A stretch of DNA of 64,000 nt from Pneumocystis sp. 'macacae' (lineage: Eukaryota > Ascomycota > Pneumocystomycetes > Pneumocystales > Pneumocystaceae), in the NCBI GenBank assembly GCA_018127085.1, contig CM030734.1:310001-374000 (forward strand), given 5' to 3'. A program made the translations under genes and the position numbers. The notes under the pieces were generated by a model. It searched no databases. It saw nothing but the letters and a program-made list of their open reading frames with translations, and was not told the origin of the DNA. Positions 27,691 to 39,288 of this stretch are shown here, one piece after another. Within the stretch, counting starts at the first letter, position 1; the number at the start of each line of letters is the position of its first letter.

Positions 27691-28195
27691 TAGAACTTTT
27701 TAAATATTTTTTAAATATTAAAAGTTTAAAATTATTGATTCTAACGTGTAAAGTATTAAAAATTATTTTTAAAAAATTGATAAATTATCTTTATATTTTT
27801 AAATTTAGAATATTTCAATAAAATTAGAAAAAAAGGACTTTATTTTTTATTAAAATTATGTTTTTACACTATAATTAAAAGCTTTATTATAATTATGTAT
27901 TTTACTAAAATAATTAAAATAATTTAAAATGGGTTAAATATTTAAATCTATGGAGCTTATATATTATCTTTTTATAAATTTTAAAAAATTTTAGAGGGTT
28001 TATTTTGTTTACTAACAGAATGTTTTTTATAATATTTTGTATTAAATAAATACAAAATTTAATGTTTTATTTTTTGCACTAACAAAAAATTTTACTTTAA
28101 TACATATAATAGTATATGAATTTTTAACTAAAAAAATAATTTTACATTTTATAATAAAGACAAAAAGATTTTAGACTATCTTAGAAATTAATAAT
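27691..28195. promoter_or_regulatory. divergent spacer between the hydrolase gene and UBC12
   Basis: The 505-bp AT-rich gap lies between two genes read outward, so it should hold both promoters. It is dominated by A/T runs. No specific regulatory motif could be recognised. Confidence 0.35.
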
Positions 28196-28930
28196 ATGAA
28201 AGATAATTTTTCAAATGTAAAAAAGAAACCTAAGATTAGTGCAGCTCAAATTCGTATTCAAAAAGGTATTGAAAACATAAAAAAGATCTATAAATAATGT
28301 TTTCAGACATAACAGAACTCCTTTTACCAAAAACGTTGAAATGTATTTATAATAATTGTTTTTTTTTAATTTTATATAGAATAAAAATAGAATTCCCAAA
28401 TCCAAATGATCTTTTAAATTTTTATCTTACAATATGTCCAGATGAAGGTTATTTATAATTTTTTTTAAAAATATTTTTTAAAAATAATAGGTTTTTATAA
28501 AAATGGATCTTTTCGTTTTAAATTTAATATTGATATAAACTATCCTCATAACCCTCCTAAAGTGAAATGTTTACAGAAAATTTACCATCCAAATATAGAT
28601 TTATATGGAAATGTTTGCTTAAATATTCTTAGAGAAGACTGGAAGCCAGTGCTTAATCTTAGTGCTATTATATTTGGTTTATATTATCTTTTTCTTGAAC
28701 CGTAAACTGTTTTCTTTTTAATATTATTATTAATATTTTTAGAAATATAGAAGACCCTCTTAATAAAGGTTAGTGTTTAAGTGTTTTACTAGTGCAATGA
28801 TTAATTTTAATTTTATAAAGTTGCTGCTGATGATTTAAGAAATAATCAGGAAAATTTTAGACAAAATGTACAAATTTCCATGAAAGGTGGATATGTTTAC
28901 TCTGAAATATTTGAAAATGTTATATTTTAA
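28196..28930 (+). CDS. UBC12: NEDD8-conjugating enzyme Ubc12
   Basis: Ubc12 carries NEDD8/Rub1 from its activating enzyme to cullins. Exon 1 encodes the basic N-terminal extension ([20 protein letters not shown]) that docks on the E1. The E2 fold follows: [35 protein letters not shown], then [20 protein letters not shown], which contains the active-site cysteine. [19 protein letters not shown] and [13 protein letters not shown] complete it. The HPN motif and the NEDD8-specific spacing support Ubc12 over other E2s. At least four introns of roughly 40-50 nt are present. The start ATG at 28196 is the only one in frame with the N-terminal extension. The stop is TAA 28928-28930. Confidence 0.93.
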
Positions 28931-29319
28931 AATCAAAAATAAAATAAATATCATAAATTATATCTTTTAAATTTTATATATGAAATTAATCATATATATA
29001 TTATATAATCTTTAAAAATATATATTCTATTAGCTATTTTATATATCTAATATAGAGAGATTTTATTTATTAAAAGATTTTTTGAAACATGTCATTAAAA
29101 AATGTATTTTAAAAATTAAATTTAAAATAACTAAAATTGTTATATTTAAATATTTTATCTAATTCAAAATATATGTAAGTATATCTTCCAAAAAGAGGAA
29201 AATAAAAAAGAATTTTAATAATAATATTTATTCAAAATAAATTAACATGGTTAAAACTATTTAAATATGAAAAATTAAAAATAATGGTTTCAAAAACTAT
29301 AACATATATTAAAAATAAA
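28931..29319. other. intergenic region between convergent genes
   Basis: About 390 bp of A/T-rich sequence lie between the ends of UBC12 and the Btz-domain gene. Nothing coding or repeated is seen. Confidence 0.45.
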
Positions 29320-31276
29320 TTACATTGTTACTTCATTAGTATAGTATGTGTAACCTTGAGGATAATAACAAATCCCTTGTTCGTTACTAGAGTTATTTCT
29401 ATGAGAATTATGAGATACCGTAGAATTAATCGGAAACTTTGTAGAAACATGATTAAAATGCACAGACTCAGACCTATTTGGAACATAGTTAGATGCTGCA
29501 GATATTGCAGAATATGAATAATAATATTGCATTGGATCATAGTAATATATCATAGCATTATTATCCTGTGTTATAGAAGATATATTTGAAGATGAAGCTG
29601 GAATCGATGGTAGAGAAGAAACAGGTGTATTGTATTGGGATGGTATATTATAATAAGACGTAAAATAAGAATGACCTAGATGTGTAGAAAAGTAATAAAG
29701 TAGGGGTTGTTGAGATGTTTGATAGTCTGATTGAAAAGGTACTGGATATATCGCTAATTAGTTATTAATATTATTCAAAGACAAAAACAAAAGTACCAGA
29801 ATTAGATAAACAAATTTCTGATCCATTCTCATTAAAAACCTGTTGTGTATTTATCTTATTTGTAAGTTTTAAAGTATTTTCAATAGATGAAGATAGCTGA
29901 GGAAAAACACGTGAATCAAAATTTAACACTTTCGTAGGCTCAGCTTTATATGTATCGAATGTTAAAGATGAATGTTTATTATGTGTATGAAAATTCAATG
30001 AATTATTTATAGTATTCTTAGAGTGACTATGTAATGTTGAGAAATCCTTTAATTTTAAATAAGAATGTAATTCAGGCTGATTATTAAAAGAAGACTTATT
30101 TAGGATAGGATTATGTGCAGATGTTTCTGAATTTGTGCGTGATATCATAAATGATGATGCGTTAGAAACTTCTACAGAACTCATATTATTAAAAGAGCTA
30201 TGTGCTTGCATATTCCTAGGAACAAATTTGAAAGAGCGTTCAGGAGCCGGATAAACAATTTTCAACAATTTATTAGGAAATTTAATTTTCACGGGTTTAT
30301 CTTCTCTTAAAAGAAATCGATGAAAAAGAGGATTAAAATGGTTGGTTAATTCTTTCTTAAAGTTTCTTGTAACATTAGAAGTAGGTATTTTAACACGAAT
30401 ATTAAAAATCCTAGACGTATGTTTTAATATTTTCTCAGAACCTCTTCTAGTATTTGAAATATTAGAGTCATGTTTTTTATTGCTAAGTTTTATCTGTTTT
30501 AGATTAGTAAATGAGGGAAAAAACTACAAAAAATACTACATTAATGTCTTCATGCATTTCAAAAGCATCATGTGTCCATACATCATCCTGTAAAGATTTT
30601 CTATGAGAACTAAAAAAATTAACAAAAATATTTATATATAACACTGTAACCACTTCTTCCATTTGTTTCTTTGACAAGAATAATTATCCCTGTAGTTCTG
30701 AGACATTTTATGAGAGAGAGAAAAATTACGGTTACGACGCCTGTCATGCATAAAAAAAGAGCCAATATAAGGAACAAATGTAGGATCGGTTTTAAGAATA
30801 TCCTGATAGTCTTTATTTTTATTTTGTATTACTTTTTTTTTATCTTTTTTTTTTTTAAATTCCTTTTGAATAATTTTTACTTTTTTTTTAAAAAAATCAT
30901 TAGATGTACTGTTAAACATAGTGGAATTATTAGCACTTTTTTCCATAGGTAAAACTGACTTTGAATCTAAAACAGAAGACATACTTTCAGAATGTCTCTG
31001 ACGTCTTTTAAAGTTCTTTGTGCTATAAGTTAAAAGAATATTATGTTTTTTAGAATTAAAGTCATGTTTATCAAATTCTTCAGTTGATCCGTTACATGAA
31101 AAAGTTTCTGATGACAAAATTACATTTTCGTCTTCTGTATCATCATCATCTGTGATAATTCCGTCATTAGATTCAGATAATTCAGAATATGATGTTTCAT
31201 CAGTTCCACTTGCTTCTCCATCTTCAAACAATATATCTATCTTACGTTGCCTTCGAGGTTTAAGACAATGAACCAT
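29320..31276 (-). CDS. Btz-domain protein, CASC3/MLN51-like
   Basis: The Btz domain of CASC3 (Barentsz/MLN51) binds eIF4A3 and is one of the four core parts of the exon junction complex. The signature is present: DPTFVPYIGSFFMHDRRRNR, then across a 35-nt intron near 30602-30636 KKWLHSHRKSLQDDVWTHDA, matching the FVPRxGxFFxHD...WxHDxF pattern. Upstream are an acidic, serine-rich N-terminus (MVHCLKPRRQRKIDILFEDG) and a lysine-rich stretch before the domain. Downstream, three more exons encode a low-complexity Ser/Asn region including KIVYPAPERSFKFVPR, and a Tyr/Pro/Gln-rich C-terminus (YYYDPMQYYYSYSA). Introns at about 30505-30560 and 29755-29800 keep the frame. The assignment rests mainly on the roughly 55-residue Btz block. 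Confidence 0.75.
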
Positions 31277-31464
31277 CTCTGCTAAATTGTTTCTTAAAAA
31301 TAATCAAAATCTTAAAATTTCTAATTTACTTAAAACTTTTTTTTTTTTACATACGTTACAACTTTTTTTTTACAAAGTACAAATCACGAAAAAAAATATT
31401 AATCACATTATAAATTATCTAAAACATTATTCTTATTCCATCACATAAATAGGAGTATTTATAT

Positions 31465-31959
31465 TTAAGAATTTGCAAAACCACGATTCCTAGAACCATT
31501 ACCCTTCTTCCCAAAATAAAACCCAGAAATAATAGAAGAAATTATATAGACATAAAAAAGAATTAACAATAAATATGTAAGAGACTGAAACTCCCGACAT
31601 AGCCCTTTAGAACCTGAGAATGCTCGAGTAGATTTCACGTATTCAGTATTCAAGCATGAATGAAAGCCTGTTATGGAAACAAGGCTAATACTTGCACTAA
31701 ACGTGAAAATAAGATTCAAGATATCGTTAACAAGTGGAAGAAGAGGAGAACCCAAAAATGACAGAGTGCTTCTCAAAAACTCCAAAACTGCTGTAAATAT
31801 AGAGAAACCTGCAACAAATAGTATATAATAAATTGATGTTAATGGTTTATTCTTATTGCGCCGACGTCGTTCATTAATATCAATCGAAAATGATAATAAG
31901 AGAAGCGCTATTATGATTACTAGTATACGGATACCCAAATACAGATACTTTTCTTGCAT
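31465..31959 (-). CDS. MARVEL-domain membrane protein (Nce102-like)
   Basis: This single-exon gene encodes 164 residues with four hydrophobic segments: about 8-25 (LGIRILVIIIALLLLSFS), 42-62 (SIYYILFVAGFSIFTAVLE), 75-98 and 126-148 (SLTYLLLILFYVYIISSII). The layout and length match fungal MARVEL proteins such as Nce102/Fhn1, which organise eisosomes and sense sphingolipids at the plasma membrane. A basic loop (NERRRRNKNK) follows the first helix. Two cysteines lie in the loop between helices 3 and 4. The tail is short and basic. The family call is by topology and general residue pattern rather than a unique motif. Confidence 0.68.
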   Translation of the reverse strand: MQEKYLYLGIRILVIIIALLLLSFSIDINERRRRNKNKPLTSIYYILFVAGFSIFTAVLEFLRSTLSFLGSPLLPLVNDILNLIFTFSASISLVSITGFHSCLNTEYVKSTRAFSGSKGLCREFQSLTYLLLILFYVYIISSIISGFYFGKKGNGSRNRGFANS

Positions 31960-32560
31960 TTTTATATACTCAGATAGTCTTTAACGGTTTGTTTTATCAA
32001 AAATAAAACTTTTTTTAGCGCTTCATCGATTCCCTAGGTTTTTTTTTTTTCCTTTAAACCTTTTTTATCTATTTAAAAAAAATAAAATTTTTCAAGTATT
32101 CTAATTTTACTAAATATCTTTTTAAAAGTTATTATTGATATATATATATATATATATATATATTTCTAAACTCTAAGAGTGTTTTTATTTATTAACTTTT
32201 TTTTATACATGAAGACTACACTCGATTATTTTTAATCTACCAATAAATTTTATAACTATAATTGGGTTTCTAAAATTAGAATACTGATTCAAGGAAATTA
32301 AGAACTCTTTTTAATATTCTAAAATATATTTTAAAGAAATAGCTGTAATATTAATAAAATTTCTAATATAATTTTATTATTAAAAATACAAAATATATAA
32401 AATATTATTGAAAATAAAATATTTTTATAAAATATATTGAATATTTATGAATTTTTATTATTTATAACAGTATAATTTTTAATGATCTTTTTTATATCTA
32501 TCAATCATTATTATATCAAATCGACCTTCATCGTTTAAGTTTATAAGTGAAAAAATTGTA
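31960..32560. promoter_or_regulatory. divergent spacer with a TA microsatellite
   Basis: These 600 bp separate the MARVEL gene and the Rua1-domain gene, which are read outward, so both promoters should lie here. The sequence is A/T-rich with T-runs near 32030-32060 and a TA dinucleotide repeat at about 32138-32163. No known regulatory motif is recognised. Confidence 0.45.
32138..32163. repeat. TA dinucleotide microsatellite
   Basis: An uninterrupted run of about 13 TA units sits in the shared upstream region of two divergent genes. Its length is likely to vary between isolates. Confidence 0.85.
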
Positions 32561-34357
32561 ATGAAGGCAGAAAAGGATTTATCTTATGCATTTAGGCGAA
32601 ACGCATGTGATATTTTTTTAACATCAACTGTAAATGTATTTTCAGGCGCATATATTCCAGAAAAAAATCGGACAGGGATTACAGTTTGGCAGGATGATAT
32701 GATAGATGGGGTATTTCACTAAAATAGTTCTGTATTTCTACCTAATTGACTAGACTGTGGTTGATATCAAGTGCATAGAAAATATGCAGACAGCATCAAG
32801 TCATATATTTAATAATGATGTCACTAATTCCAATGAATCAGGAATATCGAATGAATCAGGAATATTAGATGATTCAGCAGGACCAGATGGAACGCTTGTT
32901 CACACTGGAGAAGAGGGAGTATTAATATCAGAAGGGTTAAGGGAAGGTGATTGGATGAGTAGATCATGGTATGGGCATGGTAAAAAAAGAACAATAAATA
33001 TGTCTATGAATGGCCGACGACGGCCTCTTGCAGCATTATCAACAAATACATTATCACTTAAGAAAAAAGAAATATATAGTGCTATTGCAATGTATGATTC
33101 AGCTTTCCAGTATGATCCAGTTTATACATGTAATAATTCAGCTACAATTTTTTCTATTACACCATCTCTTACAGAAATATATCACTCTACACCTGCTGAT
33201 TTTAAAATAGCATCTTTAAGTCCTGAAAATGCAGTTGAAGATATGATTTCTAATATAAATATTGCTAGCTCTTTTGCTGAAGATAGTATATTACAAGAAA
33301 AAGATACTCTTGCTCTTTCTTCATTTGTTCTTGCTCAGTTTAGGACTAAGCGTGTTGCAACTCTTCGGGCAACGACTCTTGGAAAACGCATTGGACGAGA
33401 ATTGATAAAACTTTCAAATAATACTCCGCATAAACGTGCTTTTTCTAGTAATAAAAAGAACATTGTCGCTGGTCGACAATTCCGCCGTATGCGTCAAAAA
33501 GCTACTGAAGATGAAGTTGATGATTTACCTCTTGAATCGAATCTTTCTTATTCTCATAAACGTAATGCATATTCTACACAAAAATCTATACACTCTTCAT
33601 GCACGTTTTCTGAAAAACAAAATTCTGATAATAGTATTGCGTTTAAGAGTGAAACGTCGTCAGATTCGTCTCTTTCATCTAACATTTTTTCTCCTCTTTC
33701 TTCATCAAGACCTACATCACCTTCTACTCCACCTTTAATAAGCCAGCGTTCATTTCCTGAAAATATTCCTATTCATCCGGATTTTTTTCGCTATTATCTT
33801 GCTCATCCACGCTCTACTTATTCTAATGGCAATCCTCCAATTGAATATGATGCAGATGATCTTTATAATCCACGATACATTAAGGGTGTAGGAATAAATA
33901 AAATGGGAATGTGTCCAATTTGTTGTGAAAGTGTTGAAAGAGGTGGTCAAGGAAAAGAAGTTTGGTTAAAGATGAAGATAAGTGCCTTTTGGTATTATTC
34001 TTTTAGAGAAATTCTATAAATTACTTTTTAATTATCTTTAGGTATCATATGAATTTCTTTCATGGAATTAATCCCACAACAGCACTACCTTATTCTCCTC
34101 CAGTATCCTTTCGGACAGTGCCTTTAGGATCTGTTGTTACTAATGGTTCTTCAAAAAAGAAAAAAACTTCTGGATTTACTAGTATTCCAGATAGAAAGGA
34201 AATTCTTGAAGGGAAATGTCATAAATGTAAGAAATGGGTACGTGTACAAGGCGTAAAAGAACAAGAGGTTAAAGTAGCTGAAATTTTCTGGTGGAAACAT
34301 GCTCGTAGCTGTCACGGTACTAGTCGTATTAAAGGAGAAGGATGTGAAATGAGATAA
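32561..34357 (+). CDS. transcriptional regulator with Rua1-type C-terminal domain
   Basis: The C-terminus carries the fungal domain once known as DUF4451 and now named for Rua1, a zinc-finger regulator of secondary metabolism in Ustilago. It reads YIKGVGINKMGMCPICCESV, then WLKMKISAFWYHMNFFHGIN across a 50-nt intron (33992-34041), then CHKCKKWVRVQG and WWKHARSCHG. The paired Cys and His residues (CPIC..HMNFFH, CHKC..HARSCH) suggest zinc binding. Exon 1 is 32561-32710 and a 43-nt intron joins it to exon 2 in phase 0. The central 300 residues are Ser/Thr-rich, with a basic helix (FRTKRVATLRATTLGKRIGR) and proline/serine runs before the domain. Length is about 567 residues. DNA binding and a nuclear role are inferred from the family. 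Confidence 0.8.
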
Positions 34358-34806
34358 ATTGAATTTTATCTTTATATAATATTTTTAGCTTTTTACAGCT
34401 AAGTAAAAAATATTCGTTGCAACATTTTTATAGATCGTTTATCTTTTAAAATTTATAAAATTATAATAGGTTTTAAGACATGTATTTTGCTAATCTATTA
34501 TGTTCATCATATAAATTGAATATATATATATATGTGAATATTTAATATAAGTTTATTAATTTATTTTTTATATATTATGAAAATTGATTTTGAATTTTTA
34601 TTTTTAAAATATATAATATATTTTTACTGTCTAAAATATAATATAAATTACTTATAATATTTTTAAATATTTTTAGAATTCTGGATTAATATTGGGTACT
34701 AATCTATAAAAAGACTTTGTAAATGCAAAATACACATAATCTAAACAAAAGAAAAATGAACAAAAAGTCTCTAATAATAACTAAAAAGCAATTTATAAAT
34801 ACAATT
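34358..34806. other. intergenic region between convergent genes
   Basis: About 450 bp of A/T-rich sequence lie between the Rua1-domain gene and the WetA-like gene. Nothing is recognised apart from short TA runs near 34520. Confidence 0.45.
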
Positions 34807-36192
34807 CTAATGTTTTTTACTACTTCCACTGGGTGCAACACCATTAAGAATAATTTCAGCATCACGCTCAGTGAAATTAATAAAAGACCTAGAACTTATA
34901 GGATATTTCCGTGTTTTTTTGAGTTTAGAAGGTGACAAACTACTTATGTCTTTTAAATTAATATTTTTAGATGGTTTATTTCTAATAGATGTTATTGAAA
35001 CTGGATAATTATGTTTTAGTGAAGACCACGATGCTGTTGTGTTAGGAAGATAAACTTCAAATGGCATAGATGATGATGTATTCACATAATTTTGTCTCTC
35101 ATTTATAGTTCGTTCGTAATTTGGAGAAGACAGATCATTATTATCAAAAATAAAAATTGATTTTGGTGATACATACGACTGTGTCAACATTTTAGAATTA
35201 TTTTGAACCATTGAGTCAAACGTATGATCATAAATATTATTTTTCATTGGGAATATACTTTTGTTTTTTTTTAAAGACATTCTTGATAAATAAATATCAT
35301 TGTCAGAAAAATCCGGAAAAGAGCGCTTCTTAAAAAATAATTCATCTGAAGTGTAATAATTTTGTAAAAAGGTATCATTAATAGATAACATACTAGCATT
35401 ATAATCAAATGAGTCTACTTGAGATAATTCTTGATATTCATTATCATGTAATTGTTTTGACATATCATCTGATTGTGTATTTACCTGTTTCAAAGAATTT
35501 TCTGTAGACAATTTCGAACCAGAAATCAATGGTTCTTTTAATTTATTTTCTATTAATGATGAAAAATGAGATGTTGAACACATAGAAGATGGATCAAAAA
35601 AAGGAGATATATTAGTTAAGTTGGGTGAATAAGATAATGTAGAATTTTTTTTTTTGTCATTATCTTTAAGTATATCCTCATTCAAAACAATGCTCTTATT
35701 TTCAATTATTTTTTCATCTAAGTGATCTGTTTCTTCCTTTGTATTTTTAATTGAAAAATCGAATATTTGATTAGTCGATAATACAGAGTCACTAAAATTA
35801 ACATAAATATCCGATATTTCTTCACTTTCAGATGCATCTGTTTTCTGAAAGTTATTTTGTATTAAGTCTTTATCAAATATTGATTTTGTCCAAGGTATAT
35901 CATATGAAGTTGACAATCGGAAAATAGAATTATTCGCTTCAAGATGAATATCAGTAGGATTTAAGAAATCAAAATCATCAAAAAGGTTAATATCTCTCTT
36001 GTTATCGTATTTGCATTCATTAAAGTTTGTGTCTAGAAATTTTTCAAAATTGTCAGAATGAGTATAATCTACATCATTAGATGGATATTGTGCAAAAACA
36101 TAATCAGATTCTAGATCATCTAAAAATGAAGAAGATTTGACAAATTCTGAAGTGGGTGAACATAAAGGATCAAAGATAGTTTCCATGTTCAT
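34807..36192 (-). CDS. WetA-like developmental regulator
   Basis: WetA controls spore-wall maturation in filamentous ascomycetes. This single exon encodes 461 residues, mostly acidic and Ser/Asn-rich (MNMETIFDPLCSPTSEFVKS at the start). Similarity to WetA is confined to the C-terminus, which reads SFINFTERDAEIILNGVAPS followed by GSSKKH. This closely resembles the conserved WetA end (FINFTPxDxxKILTGVAPSGSSKTKARREKE type), but it stops soon after the SGSSK, so the basic tail usual in Aspergillus is missing. Just before it comes a basic, proline-containing stretch (LKKTRKYPISSRS). The name is based on that short block, so function is uncertain. The upstream gap is long (1.24 kb). Confidence 0.65.
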   Translation of the reverse strand: MNMETIFDPLCSPTSEFVKSSSFLDDLESDYVFAQYPSNDVDYTHSDNFEKFLDTNFNECKYDNKRDINLFDDFDFLNPTDIHLEANNSIFRLSTSYDIPWTKSIFDKDLIQNNFQKTDASESEEISDIYVNFSDSVLSTNQIFDFSIKNTKEETDHLDEKIIENKSIVLNEDILKDNDKKKNSTLSYSPNLTNISPFFDPSSMCSTSHFSSLIENKLKEPLISGSKLSTENSLKQVNTQSDDMSKQLHDNEYQELSQVDSFDYNASMLSINDTFLQNYYTSDELFFKKRSFPDFSDNDIYLSRMSLKKNKSIFPMKNNIYDHTFDSMVQNNSKMLTQSYVSPKSIFIFDNNDLSSPNYERTINERQNYVNTSSSMPFEVYLPNTTASWSSLKHNYPVSITSIRNKPSKNINLKDISSLSPSKLKKTRKYPISSRSFINFTERDAEIILNGVAPSGSSKKH

Positions 36193-37435
36193 AAGTAAAC
36201 TAAATTACTTAGTAAATCTTTTAAAAAAAACTAAAATTCAATGTAAAAGAAGCTATTGTATTTTATATTTTGCTGAAAAAAAGATGTAATTGATGCTATA
36301 TTTCACAGTTTTATAAAATAATTGCTATTTTCTTTATTTTAATGTTATAATAACATAATATATTTCTTTTATTCTTTAGAAGAATAAAGCGTTAATACGT
36401 TTTTTTCAAAAAAAACTGCTAAATATTTAATATTATTTAAACCCTCGAATGAAATCAGTTCGTTATCATAGTTTTATTAGTCAAAAAAATTATTATGCTT
36501 ACTCTTCCTTTTTCGAATAATTATGTGCTTGATTCCAGAAGTGGAATATAATTTAACAGTGATATATTCATGCGTAAGAAAGCATATAAAGTCACAGTAT
36601 TCTGATATTTATTGTTAAATATAATTTTATTAATAAAAATGTTTTGATTATTTATTTTTTTATTAAATTATAATAAATTTTTAATTTTTGCTCGTAAGAT
36701 TGAACTTTAAGAAATATATAAAAAAATATTGTTGAATGAAATCATATATAAAATAATTAATATTTAAAATTAATATATTTATTTTTTAATTATACTTAAT
36801 CTTTTTTGTAATCTACTTTAATCTAATAAATTGTTAATACTTTTTAAGATTTAATAATAATATTAAAATTAAAAAAATAATTTACACATATCTAATTTTA
36901 GAAACCTAATATTAAATTATAAATTAAATATATATCTTTAATTTATAAAAAAAATATTTTTAAATTATAATATATAGAATTTAAATAACTTTAAAAATCA
37001 TAAAAGAATAAATATAAATATTTATATTTCTTAATAAAGAAAAAATATTATTAAATTGTATTCTAAAAAAAATAATTTATGCAATTTGTTTATCGGTTTT
37101 AATATTAATTTAAAATGTTTAAGCAATCGAAAATATATTAAATGTAGTTAAATTCTATATTTAACAGAAGAAAATGTTTTTAATTCTTAAATATTGTTTA
37201 TTTTAAAAATAATCAATACATAATATATTATCTTTAGTATATATTATAGTTATGAAAATACATTTTAAAATCTTATTTATTTATAAAGTCTTATTCATTA
37301 ATATAATGACATTATTCTTAATAATCTAGCTAATATAGATATACTTTGACCTTTTGCACTGGATTCTATGGGGGTTTTTATTCTCGCATATTGTTTCCAC
37401 ACTTATAAAATGATTAGTAATGTTTATAAAAACTA
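36193..37435. other. long AT-rich intergenic region, nothing recognised
   Basis: This 1.24-kb stretch between the WetA-like gene and the Mim2-like gene is composed of A/T-rich low-complexity sequence. No open frame, repeat array or RNA gene could be supported. It presumably includes the promoter of the WetA-like gene. Confidence 0.5.
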
Positions 37436-37624
37436 TTAATTACAGAAATAAGCAAATCTACGACCTGCCCATTTCCCTATAAATGGGATAAGGACCCAGT
37501 ACATGAGCATATTTAGTTGATTTAATGATTCTTGCCATTCTCTGTCTGTATCAGATGATATTATGCTTAAAGAATCTGAAATGTCTGAAGGTATATTCAA
37601 AGACTGTTCGATATATTCAATCAT
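37436..37624 (-). CDS. Mim2-like mitochondrial outer-membrane insertase subunit
   Basis: A 62-residue protein: an acidic N-terminus with SLSIISSDTDREWQESLNQL, one hydrophobic helix (NMLMYWVLIPFIGKWAGRR) and a short aromatic end (FAYFCN). Mim2 works with Mim1 to insert alpha-helical proteins into the mitochondrial outer membrane. Fungal Mim2 proteins share a W-E-E/Q..QL..LVPFLGKxxGR pattern, which this matches. The call rests on this short similarity and on size. The gene is isolated in a long AT-rich region, with 1.2 kb and 1.7 kb empty on either side. Confidence 0.6.
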   Translation of the reverse strand: MIEYIEQSLNIPSDISDSLSIISSDTDREWQESLNQLNMLMYWVLIPFIGKWAGRRFAYFCN

Positions 37625-39288
37625 GTTTTTTTTATTTTGATAGTAATGTATTTAATAAATTTAAATTTAAATACTTCTTAAATTTATTTTTAAAATTAAC
37701 TGATTTTTCATTTTATAATTTAACTATAAAAACGGTTATATTAAATATTTGAATAAGATTATTGTTAAAATTTATTTAGTAAATAAATATAATAACTATA
37801 ATAACTAAAGTAATATTATATAATTTGATAATTTTTAAATGATATAATTGTTTTTTTATAAATTTTTTTTAAAAAATATATTTTTAATTTAAACGCTGAA
37901 CTTTTGTCAAAATATTTATGTTAATTATATAATTTTTCTTTTAAATATATAATATTTTCTTAATAATATTTTAAAATAGCGCATAAATAAAAAACCTTTA
38001 TTTAAACGTCTTTTTATGTTATTAAAAACTAGTAAGATGTATTTTATATAACAATATTAATTTTATAATATATTATATATCTTTATGATTCAAGAATTGA
38101 TAAATTTGACGTTATACTGCAAAATATATGTCTATTTTTATATACTACACTAAAATAATTTATTTTAAATTAAAATTAATAATGTAAGTCTTATTTCAAA
38201 ATATTTTGACAAATTTTTTAATTTTACATAATGATAAATTTTAATACATTAAAAAAATTAAAAAAATGATAAACATTTAAGAATTATGCTTCATAGCACT
38301 ATTAATAGTAACTATAATATTTATTTAAATTTTAATTATGACCATTCATTTCATATATTAATAGTGAATTTATATTTGAAAAATACTTAATTTATATACC
38401 TTAAAAAAATTAAATGACCTAAAAATTCGAATTTTTTGGTTTCATTAGGAATTTTTTATAATTAAATTTTTAAATAATAAATTTTTTAATTTAAAATCAA
38501 ACTTTTTCAAAAAACATTAAATTAGAAATATTTAGAATCTTACCCTAAAAAATTAAAATAAGAGAAATTTAATAAAATTTTTAACTGTAAAATCTTAATA
38601 AATTATGAGAAACTATATATAGACAAGATGCATTGTTCTCAGTTTCTATATATTGTTAAACATATAGTTTTATACATTATATTCTCTTGTTTCTATAATA
38701 ATTTTATTTAAAACTGTTAAATATTTTCCTTTTCCCAAATTAATATTTTAATAGTTTAATAGGTTGAGTCTATCTAAATTATTTTTATACGTTGAAGAAT
38801 TTATATTATATCTGACTTAACATTTATTTTAAAATAATCATAATATTTTGTAAAAATATATAATCTCAAACTTAATTAAAAACTATATAAAATTGTATAG
38901 ATTACTATTCACACAATTTTACGTTTTACGTAATTCTATATTTTTTTTTGACAAAAAAATTATAGATTAAATGATATCATTGATTATTAGAAATATTATA
39001 TCATTAATTTAATTATTAAATATTTTGATAATGATTATATTAATAAATTTTTAATAAGATTTATAAATGAAACTAAACATGTAATTTGGTTCTAATTTCA
39101 GAATAATTCATTGAAGTCTTCAAAAAAAAATATTGAACAAAATTTAAACTTTGATAACTATAATATAGTAATTTTTAACTTTTTAAAATGTATAAAAATT
39201 ATATTTCAAAATATTGATGAAAGGATTTAAAAAGCATTTAAATTAAATAATTATATAGTGAATGTATAAAACCATGACTTTCAAAAAT
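37625..39288. other. long AT-rich intergenic region, nothing recognised
   Basis: 1.66 kb of very A/T-rich sequence with long homopolymer-like runs. No coding segment, tandem repeat or structured RNA could be recognised. Confidence 0.5.

Noticed and set aside
37525..37752. Plus-strand frame overlapping the Mim2-like gene
   Set aside because: It is the antisense shadow of the Mim2-like gene plus A/T-rich spacer, with no protein-like pattern.
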